Source: Hydractinia symbiolongicarpus (taxonomy: Eukaryota > Cnidaria > Hydrozoa > Anthoathecata > Hydractiniidae). From it: a stretch of 64,000 bases of DNA. This document shows positions 1 through 12,098 of the stretch, piece after piece. Location: contig NC_079880.1 in the NCBI RefSeq assembly GCF_029227915.1, positions 22,630,501 through 22,694,500 on the forward strand, written 5' to 3'. Position 1 is the first letter of the stretch. Each line of letters starts with the position of its first letter. The notes beneath the pieces are model-generated. The model worked only from the letters and a program-made list of their open reading frames with translations, searched no databases and was not told where the DNA came from. The translations under genes were made by a program, and so were the position numbers.

Positions 1-225
1 ACAAATGGTCTGAAAATAAATAAACAAGTGGTCAACTTTTTGTGTGTTTTTCTAGCCATGTAAAAAATATTGTAGTTTTGGATAAATTTTGGTACCTCAC
101 CAACTACCTTGCCGCCATAATGAGTGAAGGGGTCAATAAGTACCCGGTAGATCAAAAAATTCAAGTTACATATCCTTATTTTCATTGCTAAACCAGATTT
201 CACCTGGCATGATTTTTAATTTTAG

Positions 226-3200
226 GCATGTTATTGTGGCTGGCCATATAACAGAAAACAGTATCAAATCGTTTCTTCGAGATTTCCTGCACCCTGATAG
301 AGATGATCCTTCAACAACTGCGGTTTTTCTCTCTCCGTGAGTATTCTCTACTATAGCCTATGAAAAATTCCATCGAAATTGGCCCTTTGCTGCTAGCAGC
401 TATTATCATTGGCTCACAGACAGATAGACAGACGTTTTAAAGTGCGGAAAATATAGAAAAGACAGCTATGATTAATGGAAGGTCCTAAAATATCCTAAAC
501 TTTTTTAACCTTATTTATTTTGTGTCTATTTGGTCTCATCTGAAACAGGAAAAATTTGCTATGTTTTTAGAGAGCTCCCTGATGTGGCAATGCAAGCGAT
601 ATTAAAGAGATATGAGTCACGAGCACTTTATTATGTTGGAACTATATATAGCACAGAGGATTGTGCTCGAATGCAAGTATGTAAGCATATTACTACGTGA
701 AATTAGGCTTTTGTTCTGACATCAAAATGTTATTTCCACCAGACAATGTATATTAGCCAGGAGAGCTTTCTCTTTTTGGTGCTCGACTAAAATAAAAAAA
801 TTGAAAGGGAATAACTGGTTGATGGTATTTGGCTGTATTTGCCTACCTCATTTCTTTCCCATGACTCTAAAGTTTGAATAGTATTCATTTAGTGCGTCTT
901 AACTCCTTCTTATAGCGATTTAAATTCTAAAATTACCTGTTGCCCTTTCTAAATTTATTGATGAGCTATTGACACAAAGCTTTCGTTTACATTAAATCGG
1001 ATTTTCAAAGGATTTGGTTATCATCTAGGCTAACTGTATGTTTATTATTAGACATATAGTGATTTTAATAAATGCTCTTTTTCTTCTTAGATGAGAAAAG
1101 CTGACGCTGTGATCATATTATGTAACAAAAAATCACATGATCCAGAGGAAGAAGACAGTGAGAACATTACAAGGTGAAAAAAAAATTTTAAAAATAAACA
1201 GATATATATTTATATATAACTATATCAATTTCTGAATGATCTTTTTTTTACTTATTTTCATGGTACTTTTGTACCTAATAGTGTCTTGATTTCTTTACCA
1301 TTATAGAAACTCTTTTTTTCAGTAAAAATATCTTTATTTATTTCATATTACTGTATAGATGATAAATTTTCACGAATTGTGCCTATCGAAAAAAATTGCA
1401 GGAACTTATTTCGGTGAATTAAGTACCCTGAAATATGTTGCAGGCACTAAACTTTCAGAAAATTAAAGGTAGTCATCTGTCAATCATGCAGAAACTTCTA
1501 AATTAGACATTGACACTTTTTTAACAAGCTCAATTTTGAACAATGACCCCTATAATTATTGCTTTCAAAATAAACAATTCATCCCATGTAAAATACTCTA
1601 GCAAATACTGGCTAAATAATTTTTGAGCACCTCTCCCTAAGTAGCTAAACAATGTTCAGGGTGAAGCGCAAAAAATCAAATGTTTATTAAAAAATGTTTT
1701 AATTAATGTTTTAATCACTATATTCTCTAAGTCGTAAAAATTTTCAAATATCAATGTCAATTTGCATTTGTATGTCAATTTGTTTAAGCTAGGTAATTGT
1801 ATATATGATCATACTTCTTATATTTTCAGAGTTATATCAGTGAAGAACTTTTATGAGAACACTCGCTGCATTGTACAGTTGATAATGAATGCCAGTAAAG
1901 TAAGTCTTGCGTTTCTGTTATCATTAAATCCTAATTTGTTGTTTTGCATTGTACTGGAGATGGTGTAGTGGTAGCGCATTTGGCTTGTAATCATAAGGTA
2001 ACAGGTTCGAGTCCTCACTCTGGCGCACTTTGTAGTGTTGTCAGCCCAATTGGTTTCATTTACTAACCACTAATCGGCTTGTGTGGCAGACAAGCAAGTT
2101 AGAGCAATGCAATATGTATCTCTGGCGGTAATGTAACATAGTTACAGTCGAAGAGGAAGAGGAAGAACAAGCCATTGGATGAAATTCTCAAAGACATTAA
2201 AGCTTTCCATTAGTTATTTAATTCATTGTCTCACTTCATTGTAGAATAGAAGGTATCAACAAGTCCAAAAAACGTGAAATAATTCAGAATTATTTTTACG
2301 TGAGGAAAAACATGAATAGTATTAAATTTGTCTTCTTTTTGCAGTTGTAACATAAGCAGGTCTCTGCAAATACCTACTTTAATATTTTTTCCAAATAACT
2401 AAAATGTAGTTTTTAGAAACTTTTATCACTGTGAGTGATTATGAGTAACAACTGATTAATTGCTCTCACATAGGTGTGACATATGTTGGTCAAGGGTTAA
2501 AAACCTTAAAAACATTTATGTTAAAGAACGTCTAGGATATTTTAAATAAAGGCGCGACTATCGATTATGTCAAAAATAACCCCAAAAAACCTAGGTTCTC
2601 GGAATCACCCAGATAGGTGTGTTTTTTTATTGCCCATCAGTCAGAAAATAAGTTTTAATATGATAATACAACAGCAATGACGGTGTCGGATTAAATTTTT
2701 AGAGTCACCTGCTCAATTGTCCTCAATGGAATCGTAGTCTTGGTGATGAAATTGTTTGTATCAATGAGTTAAAACTTGGTTTCATGGCACAAAGTTGTAA
2801 TGCTCCAGGCTTTTCAACGTTGATTGGAAACTTGTTTTCTATGAGAAGCGACACAGTGAGTGTTTTCGTCTTGCTTTGTTTATATTCACTTGTGCGAGAT
2901 ATTTTTTTAACTTTTCATGTCTAATGCATATTTGTTTTTTTAATTAATATTTCAGAACCACAGAAAATTTTTAAATGTTTCCTTAGTAATTAAATTTTGC
3001 ACAAAAATCTGAGTAAATGTGTATAATTTCAAATTTTTGCATTAAAGCTAAATGCACAAACTTATGAATACAGTTTGATTAAAGATTAACGTTTATAGCA
3101 AGAGGGTTTTAAAAAAAATATGCTAAAGAGACAATTCTTTTAAATTTCGGCCATACTATCTTAAACTAAATCTTTTATTTTCAAAACGTTTCTGTGTGTG

Positions 3201-6200
3201 TTAGACCTCTCAATATATACATAATCAGAACAATAGATAGTTGTTTACACCATCTTAACCAAAATCTTCATTTTGTTTACAACATATATTTTTGTGTGTT
3301 AGACCACTGTTGATATACACGAATCAGAACAATGGAAAGTTGCTTATATTACTGGTGCAGCAAATGAGATCTACACTGCTCATCTATCAAACTCCTTTGC
3401 TGGACTAACTTTCGTACAGGCAGTGGAGTAAGAAATTAATCTTCTTTTTGTCCTTAAACTGGACTGACATTTTGCGGAATAAGAGTCACTATACTGTAAA
3501 TTTCTGATTAAGGGCCTACCCTTCAACAACATTTTAAGTAAGCACTTAGATAGTATGCAAACGATTTTGTGTGATTTTTTGATCAATTGTGCTGTGAAAA
3601 ATGAAAGAGAAAAAGCTTGAGATAATGCACTAATCTTATTGTTACTTTGTGATCTATCATTTTTTCTTCAATTCTCAAATATTTTAATAAGCACCCTGAG
3701 GCAAAATAAACACCCAGTTCAAATAAACACCCAGTCAGAATAAGTACCCAGTCCAAATAAACACCCATTTAGAATAAACACCCAGTCAGAATAAGTACCC
3801 AGTCCAAATAAACACCCAGTCAGAAAGCACCCAGTCCAAATAAACACCCAGTCAGAATATGCACCCAGTCCAAATAAACACCCAGTCAGAATATGCACCC
3901 ACTTCAAATAAACACCCAGTCCAAATGAACACCCAGTCCAAATAAACACCCATTCAGAAAGCACCCCAGCATAATGGTTAAAAATCGAATAAGCTTCAAT
4001 CAGTAATTTATAGTACTTGTCATCATCTGTCATAGCCGGCATAGTTTATCATTACCATGCCAATGTTTATTCTTTAAATTATTGTATACTTTCTTTACAG
4101 GATCTGTTTTGAGAAGTTGAACCTTTTGTTGATTGCCATTGAAATAAAAATTTCAAAAACAGAAAAATAGTAAGTGCTTTTCATTTAGTACCTATATAAC
4201 AAATTAGCAGGCTTAAATTTAATAATGTCTCTTATGTGTCAGTCATTGTCTGTTGTTTTTTTCTCCACAGTTCATGTCAAACATCTTTTGTTGGCCTTTG
4301 AATTATGTTATGCTGCAAAATTAACTCCTTAAATTAGGGTCTCTGAAAAGGCCTAGCAATGTGTAGGAATTTTCATAACATTCTGAAGTGCTCAATTTCT
4401 ATTTATTTTTCTTGAGAAAGGATTTAATTCATTTTTTTAGTGTGTCAATAAATCCAAGTGGCGACGAAAAATTGGGAAAAAATTGTACAGCTTATGTGTT
4501 TGCACAGAGTCAACTTGATGCTGACCGGTACTCATTAAAATAACTCTTTTGTGATTTTAGGAGACGAGATTCTTAGAATACCATAAAGTTCTATTTTTTA
4601 AGAAGTTGAATGTTTTTCTTTGTTAAATTGTAGTCGTGGATGTCACGTTTGTTAACAAAGAACGTCGTTGTCATGTCTAAGCATTGTTCATTACCAGTCC
4701 TTCAGGAAATGTCTGGATTTGGCAGAAACTTGGAAAATATTGCGAAATTGTCTACAAAAATCAGGAATACCAGTGTTTTTTTGATACGTTAGGAAAATGT
4801 TAATTTCAGATAAAAATGTTTAAACAAAGCCATTTTTTTTTGGCAAGGAATGATTTTCCGATCTGTTTTTTAAGAATTTTCACAGTCTGTTCTATCAATA
4901 TGCTTGTGTACATTTTTTAGAATAATTAAGCTTTATGAAATATCTGTACTTTAAAAAATGAGGAATGTCAGATAGAAAAGGAGTTAATATTGGGGGAACA
5001 CATTGTGTTAGTGAAATATATTCACCAATAGGTTTTGGGTTATGAGTTTAAAGGTGACAAATTTTGTTAATATGAAGCCCAAAAAGACGGGGGTTTTAAG
5101 AAACACTGGAATTCTGTGTTGCCACTTCCATTTGGTTAAGTTGGTTAAGTTGTAAAGCCCATCCCCTCTGTTTCACACCAATTTTTTATTTACAGAACCA
5201 CGATAAATGGAATATATTAATACTCATTTTATTGTATAATATATTAAAAAATGACAAATGTCAATTTAACGCAGGGAATTTTATGAAACTTTTAATTTCC
5301 TGTTATTTATTGTAGTGTTTCAAAATATTGTTCAATTTGTCATAAAGATTTGGTGGATGCAGAACGAATGGTCAGATGTCGCTGTCGACGTAAGTCCTCT
5401 GTTAAATCTCTCTAACCAAACAAATTAGCATTTAGAAATCCTTAGAAAAGAATGAAATATAATTTTTTTTTCTCTTATCAACACATACTAAGTAAGTAAG
5501 TAACGGGAAGTTTTAACGTCCTCGGAGATTTAATTCTAACGGCTGACTCTTCCTCCCCTCTAACTGTGACCGTGTTACATTACCGTCAGAGATACTTATA
5601 GCATTGCTCTAACTTGCTTGCCTAACACGCAAGCAAGTTTGCGTAAGTGGATGGCTCCAAATGGTCTGACAACACTACAATTAAAGTGCGCCGGAGTGGG
5701 GACTTCAACCTGAAACTTTATGATTACAAGCTGAATGCGCTACCACTACACCAGCTCTGCTAAACACAATTTAACAGCTGATCAAAAATGAAAATAATTC
5801 AGTGTGTAGGAACTTTAAACCTTTACCCATGATTGATGAATCTGAAATCTTTAAGCCTTCAAAAAGTTTCTCATTTTTTTCAGGCAATAGAAAAAGAACA
5901 GCACTCTTCTCAAACAACAACAAGAAGCAAACAGATACTTTGGTCGATTTAGATCCAACCCATCTATTGGAGGAAATTGTTGATGACTCAGCAAAATTGT
6001 AAGTTTAAAGTTTCTGAGAATTTCTAAATGACTTGTCGTTAGCCTGTGGAAAAATATAGATATTTGTACAGAAATATGTAATCAGCCTAAAAGTCGCCTT
6101 AGTGCTCTACCGAGTAAGTATTATTTTTTTCTTCACTTACAGTAAAATTGTTTTTATTAGGCAGAAAAATTTAACTGGAGATTACTACCCAAATGGTGAC

Positions 6201-9200
6201 AAGCCGAAATTTGATCAAAGTGGAACATTTTATTGGTGTGAAGGTCGGTCTTTTGAAGTAGCAAAGTTGGTAAGATATCCATATATTTTCCTTGCGTTCT
6301 TTATAAAATATATATTTAGCATATTTTTTACATGTGCGCGCATGCTAGTAGGTAAAAAAAGTAGAACCGCACAGGGAAAAAGTGTTGTTAATGAAATACA
6401 CATTTTTTTAAAAATAACCACTATCCAAAAAGCACTGGGATCAATTTTTAACAAAAAAAAAGAGAAGGATTCTCTTTTTCATCAATTTTAATTAAATACT
6501 TCTTTTTTTAATGAATTTCCTTAAAATCTGTGGTGGTTGTTTATATTTTTATCTGCAGAAATGCGTGCGCATGCTCAGTGATTTCGATGCAAAATCAAAA
6601 AATCAACTCACACGGAGAGTCGATGTTTCCATATGTTAAATACATCTATATGCCAAGCAAAATTTTTGCAAATTGCACATTAATATGAATCAACTGAAGT
6701 GTTTTAAAGTTATGCAATGCCTCTGCATGCTTCTTAATCTGGCGTTAAATGGGCGTTACAAGTTAAAGAAAATTTTAAGTTGTATAGTATTGTAATGCTT
6801 CTTACAAACTCCTGCGTGTTTTGATAAACTGTTTCTTTTTCACATAATATCTGCATTTTTATCGTCATTGTCATATTCAAAGGTTATGCAGCGTCTCTTC
6901 TCCTATGTTTGGAATGATTTTTTATGAAGATCCTCATCGGTGTGAAAATATTATTTATTTAAGCATCACAGCAGCACACTGTTAATTTTTAACCCTGTTT
7001 GATCGTTTTTTTGTCCATTGTAAATTGTCTTTTTAAATTTTTAGACTCTAAACGAGGCAGCCAGTGAAAAGTTTAAGAATCACGTTTTGATTTTGGTTTT
7101 AAGTACTCGCGAGTCTGCTTCGCTTGAGCTGAGACAACTGGTAAGCCCGTCGTTCGGGACCACACTTTCCCAGGGTGGCCACACCTTAAATCTCCTAAAT
7201 AACCTAATATAATTACAATCCCAGTTTTATTCCTCATAAAATGGTGAAAACGACAAATTTTTGTTGTTACGTTTTTGCGACAAAACAAGCCTATGTTTTC
7301 AACTTGCAACAGTACTTGTAAACTGCATACACCTATTTCAGTAATTTAAAACGCTGACATTTAAAAAAAAGGCTTCATTATTGGTAACTCTTTATTTCCT
7401 CCTTTGGCAAAATCTTCTCAAATATGGAATCTTAGTGTTCTCTTCTAAAGTTTGACCCAGAAACCTCCTTAATTCTCTTAGAATTGTAAAGTTTGTGGGC
7501 ACCCTGTTGTCAGTATTTCTTTATGTATATTTTCATCTTTTTTTTTTACTATAATGTGCCACTTAAATGCTGTGAACATCAGAAATTTGTTTTAGGTATT
7601 GCCTTTGAGAGCCAGTAACACTAATCCTGCTTCGTTGAAAAAGGTGGTCATTTTGGGAGATGGTGAATTTTTGCAACGAGAGGTACTGTTCTTGTTCGTT
7701 TCTTTGTTTGTTAAGTTGGTTAAATTTTGTTGTCCGGTTCCTCAGTGTTGTAATAACGACTTTAATTTCCGACAACGCCAAAACGTCACATACTTGTTAA
7801 CACCCTGTACTTAGCATGAGAACAGGTGCATGCGGTGGTTTAATTAACCGATTGTGTTACCAAACAGGGCGATGTACACATGAGTGAATAATTACACTGC
7901 ACCATTTAACCATTATGTTTACTTTACCTTTTTTTTCTAGTGGAGAAGTTTGACGAATTTTCCTGATGTTGATGTCGTAGCGGTAAGTAACACTGCTTTA
8001 GACCCAAGGCTGATATAGAATCCACTACACCCTGGCAGAATTCATCACGCCCTAACGAAATTAATTACACCCTATCATAATTTATCAAGCCTTAACATGA
8101 TTTATTACGACGTAAAGAAATCCACCATGCCTTAATGAAATCCAGTACGCCCTAAGGATACTTATCACTCCCTAACGTGATCTATGACGTCATGATAGAA
8201 TTTCTTAATAGCTGTTAACGTAAAATGATTTATTTTTGTGATTAGGGCTCGCCTTACAATCGTTCTGATTTACGAGCTGTAAACGTAGACACTGCAGATA
8301 TGGTGATTTTGTTATCTCCTGGATTTAACGCGAAAGCTGTAGAACACCAAGCATTATCAGATAAGAAGGCTATTCTTGTTACGTTAAACCTCAAAGGTAT
8401 GTAAAGTTTCTACAGCTATGTTTACATATACATCAATGGACATGGATATGGATAGAGCGTACCTCTCATTGATCTAATTGTATTCGTATTAATTGTTGTT
8501 TTTACTCCTTCAGCGTTCCGGCTTTTATAGCATACTTCTCAACTTTTAAAAATATAAAGTCGAAGATGGCGATCCAATAACAAACGCTTTCGTATAAATA
8601 AAGATGAAAATACTGTTGATGGCGTGAAAATAAAAAGTTTTCGCCGTCCAAATAATTTTATTTCGACCGAGAACACAAAACCTGGGATTCAAATTTTGAG
8701 GATTGGTCTTTTTTTATCTGTAAATTTGCGGGACAAAATTCTTGTTTGTTTAAATCTAAAAACCTTTTTTGTAATAACAAACAAACACGGTTTTTTTTGT
8801 TTTGTCTAAACCGTGAAAATTATATAAAAATTATATATAAAAAAATAGAAAAAATATTCCATATATTTTAGCGATGAGGTTTGATCGTTCAAAACTGTCT
8901 GAATATACATCATCACAAGGTAACGGAAATACAATGGCTGATCAAGCAGTGGAAGGTGACCCTGCTGCAGTTACTCATGGAACAGGTCTACCAACTTCTG
9001 TCTCCAGGAACCCGTCACGTATGACAGTTGTGTCACAAGGAGGAGGTTCGGATACAACGAAAGCTCTTGAAGTTACAGAAGATTGGCAGACTGCATTGAT
9101 CCCGATGATAACTGAGCTATGTAAGTTTCCCATCCTTATTAAAGTGTTTGTAGAAAAGACTTAAAAATTGTAGTATACCGTATTTCCTCAAATGAGCGCT

Positions 9201-10963
9201 GCTTTTACATGCGGCGCTAATTAAAGGGCGGTGCTAATAAAAGGGCGGCGCTAAATAGAAAAGAGAAATACGGTAGATATGTGCATACATTATTTTACAT
9301 ATATAAATCGTGATAAACACAGCACAAAGAACAAGTGGTTACATACTATACTATACTATACTATACTATACTATACTATATACGCAATATAGTACAGATA
9401 CCATTTTTGTATAAATACAAACATCCTTGCATAAATATAGCTAATATATAATGCTCCATAGTAAATATATACGTCGTAGCTAATATATGCTTCATGGTAA
9501 ATATATACGTCACAGCTAATATATGTTCTATAATAAATATATACGTCATAGCTAATATATGCTCCATAGTAAATATATACGTCGTAGCTAATATATGCTC
9601 CATAGCAAATATATACATCACATTTTAGTGTACGACTCAAACGCAATGTACTTGGATCAAGACGATATGAATATATATGATGATGAAGAAATTTTTCTGA
9701 CTCAACCGTATGCTTGTGGGTCAGCTTTTACTGTTTCTGTTTTGGACTCGTTGGTCAGCGCTGTAAGTATTTGGCCTACTGGACAGGGTGGCAACGCCGA
9801 AAATCCCCTAAATAACCTAAAAAATAGACCCAAATTTGTGATTCCTCCTAAAATAGTTCGCTGACATCCCGCTTCTCTATGACATTGAAATTAGGAAAAG
9901 GCTAGATTATTACTTACACTGAAATTTTAACAAAATATTTATACAAGTGTTTCTCCTAAAATTTGACCCATATTCCTCCTAAATTCCTCAGAAATTTCAT
10001 ATCTGCGGGTACCCTATTGCATATTATTGAAGGGATTGCATTTTTTTAAATAAATTTAGGATAGTTCGATCATTTTTTTATCATGACAATCAAGGAAAGT
10101 GCGTTTTTTGTGGCATGTTTACAACTTTTACAGTCTCTGATTCATCGTGTTTACACTTTATAGTAAATTTTCACATTTAGACAAATTTTGTGCGTAACTT
10201 TGGCAGGCTGTTTGCAGTTAACAGGCCATTATTTTTTTGCATGTTTGTTTTCGTTTGTTTGTTTTTGTTTTTTATTTGTGTTTTGTTGTTTATTTGTTTT
10301 TGTTTTATTTATTCGTGTCCCTCATTTCCGCTTCTTCATTCTCTCTGTTTTAAGACATATTACAATTCGGAAATTCTTACACTGGTTCGAAATATTGTGA
10401 CAGGAAGTGTTGGTTCAGACTTGGACGAGCTTCTGTCAGAAGGGAAGCAACCAAATGGAAATTACGAAACCCGGGAAATTGCTGCTACACGAAACAGATG
10501 TCGTGTTGCTCAGATGTCACTCACTGAAGGTCTTCTCTCGGATTTTGGAGTAAGATAATATGCTCGAAAATGTTTTGTTTGTTTACATTTTACAGAACCT
10601 TATATTTAAAGGAACTGTTTTTACTTCCAACGGTTTCCCTGTATAAGAATAAGACTTGTATATGTCAAGGAAGATAAGTTTAGGAAATTTTCGTATTTTA
10701 ACTTTATTTCGTTCTGTTTTTTCCCTTAGCAATGTGGAACATTCGGTGATTTATTCTTATACGCGCTACGTACGTACAATATGATATGTCTTGGCCTGTA
10801 TCGATACCGAGACGCTCAACGAAGCAGTCCAAAGAATTCGAAAAGATACGTTATCACTTTCCCGCCATTTAATTTTGTGCTCTCGCCCACAGATCTTGTT
10901 TTTGTGTTAATGCAATTTCAATCTGGTAAAAAGAAAAAGCGTACCGGGAGAAAGCCGAAATAG
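226..10963 (+). CDS. BK-type (Slo1/KCNMA1-like) potassium channel alpha subunit, BK-A, 5' end outside window
   Basis: Pore-forming subunit of a large-conductance K+ channel opened by Ca2+ and voltage at the plasma membrane; only the cytoplasmic gating ring is in view. Exons: 226-336, 571-676, 1091-1173, 1830-1899, 2703-2855, 3303-3427, 4101-4169, 4441-4527, 5316-5389, 5884-5998, 6161-6269, 7045-7140, 7596-7682, 7941-7982, 8246-8396, 8872-9120, 9629-9762, 10355-10549, 10730-10963. All have GT/AG borders and join in one frame of 762 residues. RCK1 starts at [12 protein letters not shown]; a Cys-rich linker (YCSICHKD...RCRCRR) follows; RCK2 contains LPLRASN and the calcium bowl ([12 protein letters not shown], then [12 protein letters not shown]) in exon 9629-9762. 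The end ([14 protein letters not shown]) matches the KCNMA1 C-terminus, followed by a short Lys/Arg-rich tail and TAG. The S0-S6 exons must lie before base 1. Family assignment is very secure; physiological Ca2+ sensitivity is inferred. Confidence 0.95.
1956..2212 (+). mobile_element. tRNA-derived SINE, copy 1
   Basis: A tRNA-like head has box A (TGGTGTAGTGGTAGCGC) and box B (GGTTCGAGTCC, 2004-2014), then an unrelated body with AAGCAAGTTAGAGCAATGC and a GAAGAG-rich segment. The body recurs antisense at about 5487-5762, which shows a dispersed element and not a tRNA gene. It lies in a BK-A intron. Confidence 0.8.
3155..3350 (+). repeat. ~97-bp tandem duplication covering a BK-A 3' splice site
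   Basis: TGTGTGTTAGACC followed by an AATCAGAACAAT stretch occurs at about 3196 and again at about 3293. The second is the real acceptor (exon starts 3303); the first has decayed exon sequence and no long open frame. Confidence 0.75.
3685..3972 (+). repeat. Intronic minisatellite of AATAAACACCC-type units
   Basis: About 16 short units of 14-19 bases alternate AATAAACACCCAGT and AATAAGTACCCAGT types. ORFs on the minus strand across it (GLGVYSDWVFI-like) are only repeat translations. The core resembles the AATAAGCGCCC motif at 61.9-62.1 kb. Confidence 0.85.
5487..5762 (-). mobile_element. tRNA-derived SINE, copy 2
   Basis: Reverse complement of copy 1 with about the same extent: tRNA-like head at the high-coordinate end, body with AAGCAAGTTAGAGCAATGC, and a repeated AGTA at the low end that may be the 3' tail. 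It lies in the BK-A intron before exon 5884. Confidence 0.8.
7171..7506. mobile_element. MITE family A, copy 1
   Basis: Ends are CAGGGTGGCCAC and GTGGGCACCCTG, an imperfect terminal inverted repeat. The interior has TCTCCTAAATAACCTAA and later TTGACCCAGAAACCTCC. Two related copies lie at 9784-10015 and 25224-25546. No transposase is inside and no clear target duplication is seen. Superfamily unresolved; the CAGGG start is compatible with hAT. Confidence 0.7.
8015..8203 (+). repeat. Degenerate ~21-bp tandem array in BK-A intron
   Basis: About nine imperfect units resembling AATCCACTACGCCCTAACG, each with an A/T-rich half and a CGCCCTAA-like half. It begins about 30 bases after the donor of exon 7941-7982. 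No coding signal. Confidence 0.6.
9178..9273. mobile_element. Short MITE with TA target duplication
   Basis: Ends are CCGTATTTCCTC and GAGAAATACGG, flanked by TA on each side. The 96-bp interior repeats GGCGCTAA and AAAGGGCGG. This TIR and TA duplication fit a mariner-like non-autonomous element. Confidence 0.75.
9343..9381 (+). repeat. CTATA pentanucleotide microsatellite
   Basis: About seven uninterrupted copies of CTATA in the intron before the BK-A calcium-bowl exon. Confidence 0.9.
9439..9623 (+). repeat. ~36-bp minisatellite abutting calcium-bowl exon
   Basis: Five units of about 36 bases, each starting AGCTAATATATG and ending AAATATATACGTC. The last unit runs into the 3' splice site CATTTTAG of exon 9629-9762. 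ORFs on both strands through it are repeat artefacts. Confidence 0.85.
9784..10015. mobile_element. MITE family A, copy 2
   Basis: Begins CAGGGTGGC and ends GCGGGTACCCT, with the shared interior CCCCTAAATAACCTAA and TTTGACCC. Shorter than copy 1. It starts about 20 bases after the donor of the BK-A calcium-bowl exon. Confidence 0.65.
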
Positions 10964-11323
10964 ATTTACAAACTATGTCGATGAGAAATGAGGCTAGGGA
11001 GAGCGTGTTCCAGCGAAATTTTATATTATTTAAATACATAGTTCTTTACGATGCACTCCGTTTTAAATATTTCAATGCTTTTGTTGGTAATGGCCCAAAC
11101 GTGTCTTAGTTAGCTTAGATTTTTTAGTTGTACGAGGCAAGAAATAGCGGACGACCTCATTACCTGAAAATTCTCTCCAATCAAGTTAACTAAATTATCT
11201 ATGAAAAAAATTTGTGACTTTGTTCGTTTCACAATATTTGCCATACATTTATTTCATGTTTTTTAAATAAGCATCTTTATAAATATGTTTATGTAATTTG
11301 TACTTTGTAATATAAAGCTTTGT

Positions 11324-11329
11324 AATAAA
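11324..11329 (+). terminator. Probable polyadenylation signal of BK-A
   Basis: AATAAA lies about 360 bases after the BK-A stop codon, in AT-rich sequence with no further coding signal. It is the first canonical hexamer I see downstream on this strand. Confidence 0.5.
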
Positions 11330-11775
11330 AAGAAATCAATTTGTAATCACCCATTTTATTTCTTTATGCAAAGCTCAAGTTATTGATTTTTTCTACCTTT
11401 TCAACCGTTCTCAAGTCTACCTAATCAATGGCTAAATTTGTGCTTTAGAAAGCACAGAGGTGATTTTACATGCTTTTGTGATCATAATACTGTTGACTTA
11501 TCACAGCTTTGTTCGTGCATCTCTTAATCAGAGAGACAAAATTCTTTTATTTGCCGCCTTTTCACGACAAATTTTAACGGAGGCTTTTTGTTTGCTGTTT
11601 ACATTGGATATACTTCTCATCCAGCTCGGCAACATTTCTCTTTAGGTTTTCAATTGCATTTTTTTAATATGCGTCGATTATTTCTAATTCTTTGACGTTG
11701 TGTTTCATATTAAAGGCACAACGACTTAATCCATCCTTTTTCTTTCACCATAGCATCATGTTCCCCATTCACTTT

Positions 11776-12098
11776 CTCCAGTAATCCTTCAACTTTTATT
11801 CTTTTCGCCCTTTTTTCTCGCAATCTTTAACAGCGTTCGTATCCATCTTCACTACAGGTTTTATTGGTTCTTCAATGATCTCCGAAATCGAATTCTTTTT
11901 TAAAAAAAACTTCAACAGTAGAGCGAAGAGAGAGTCTCTTTGCTCTGCTGTCGAAGATTCTTTTTCTTTTAAATATTTAATTCGATACCAGAGATCATTG
12001 AAAAACCAATAAAACCTGTACTGAAGATGAATACGTACGCTGTTGAAGAATGTGAGAGTGAAAAGGGAAAAAGAATGGAAGTTGAAGGAGTACTGGAG
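11776..12098. repeat. Long imperfect palindrome (arms ~160 bp)
   Basis: The left arm starting CTCCAGTAATCCTTC is mirrored by the right arm ending AAGGAGTACTGGAG; the centre is near 11937. The arms share GAGATCATTGAA, CCAATAAAACCTGTA and GAAGATG with scattered mismatches. Both arms, read outward from the centre, encode EIIExPIKPVxKMxT, so a coding-like sequence was duplicated head to head. Confidence 0.8.

Noticed and set aside
1960-2032. Possible tRNA gene
   Set aside because: Box A and box B are present, but the body downstream is shared with an antisense copy at 5.49-5.76 kb and no proper acceptor stem is seen; it is a SINE head.
3719-4042. Minus-strand ORF with DWVFIWTGC-like repeats
   Set aside because: Translation of the AATAAACACCC array; no ATG context or homology.
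9371-9646. Minus-strand ORFs with Tyr/Ile repeats ([12 protein letters not shown])
   Set aside because: Translations of the intronic minisatellites in different frames.
10190-10558. 122-codon ORF reading into a BK-A exon from upstream
   Set aside because: The first half is T-rich intron (polypyrimidine) sequence; the exon begins after the acceptor at 10353-10354.
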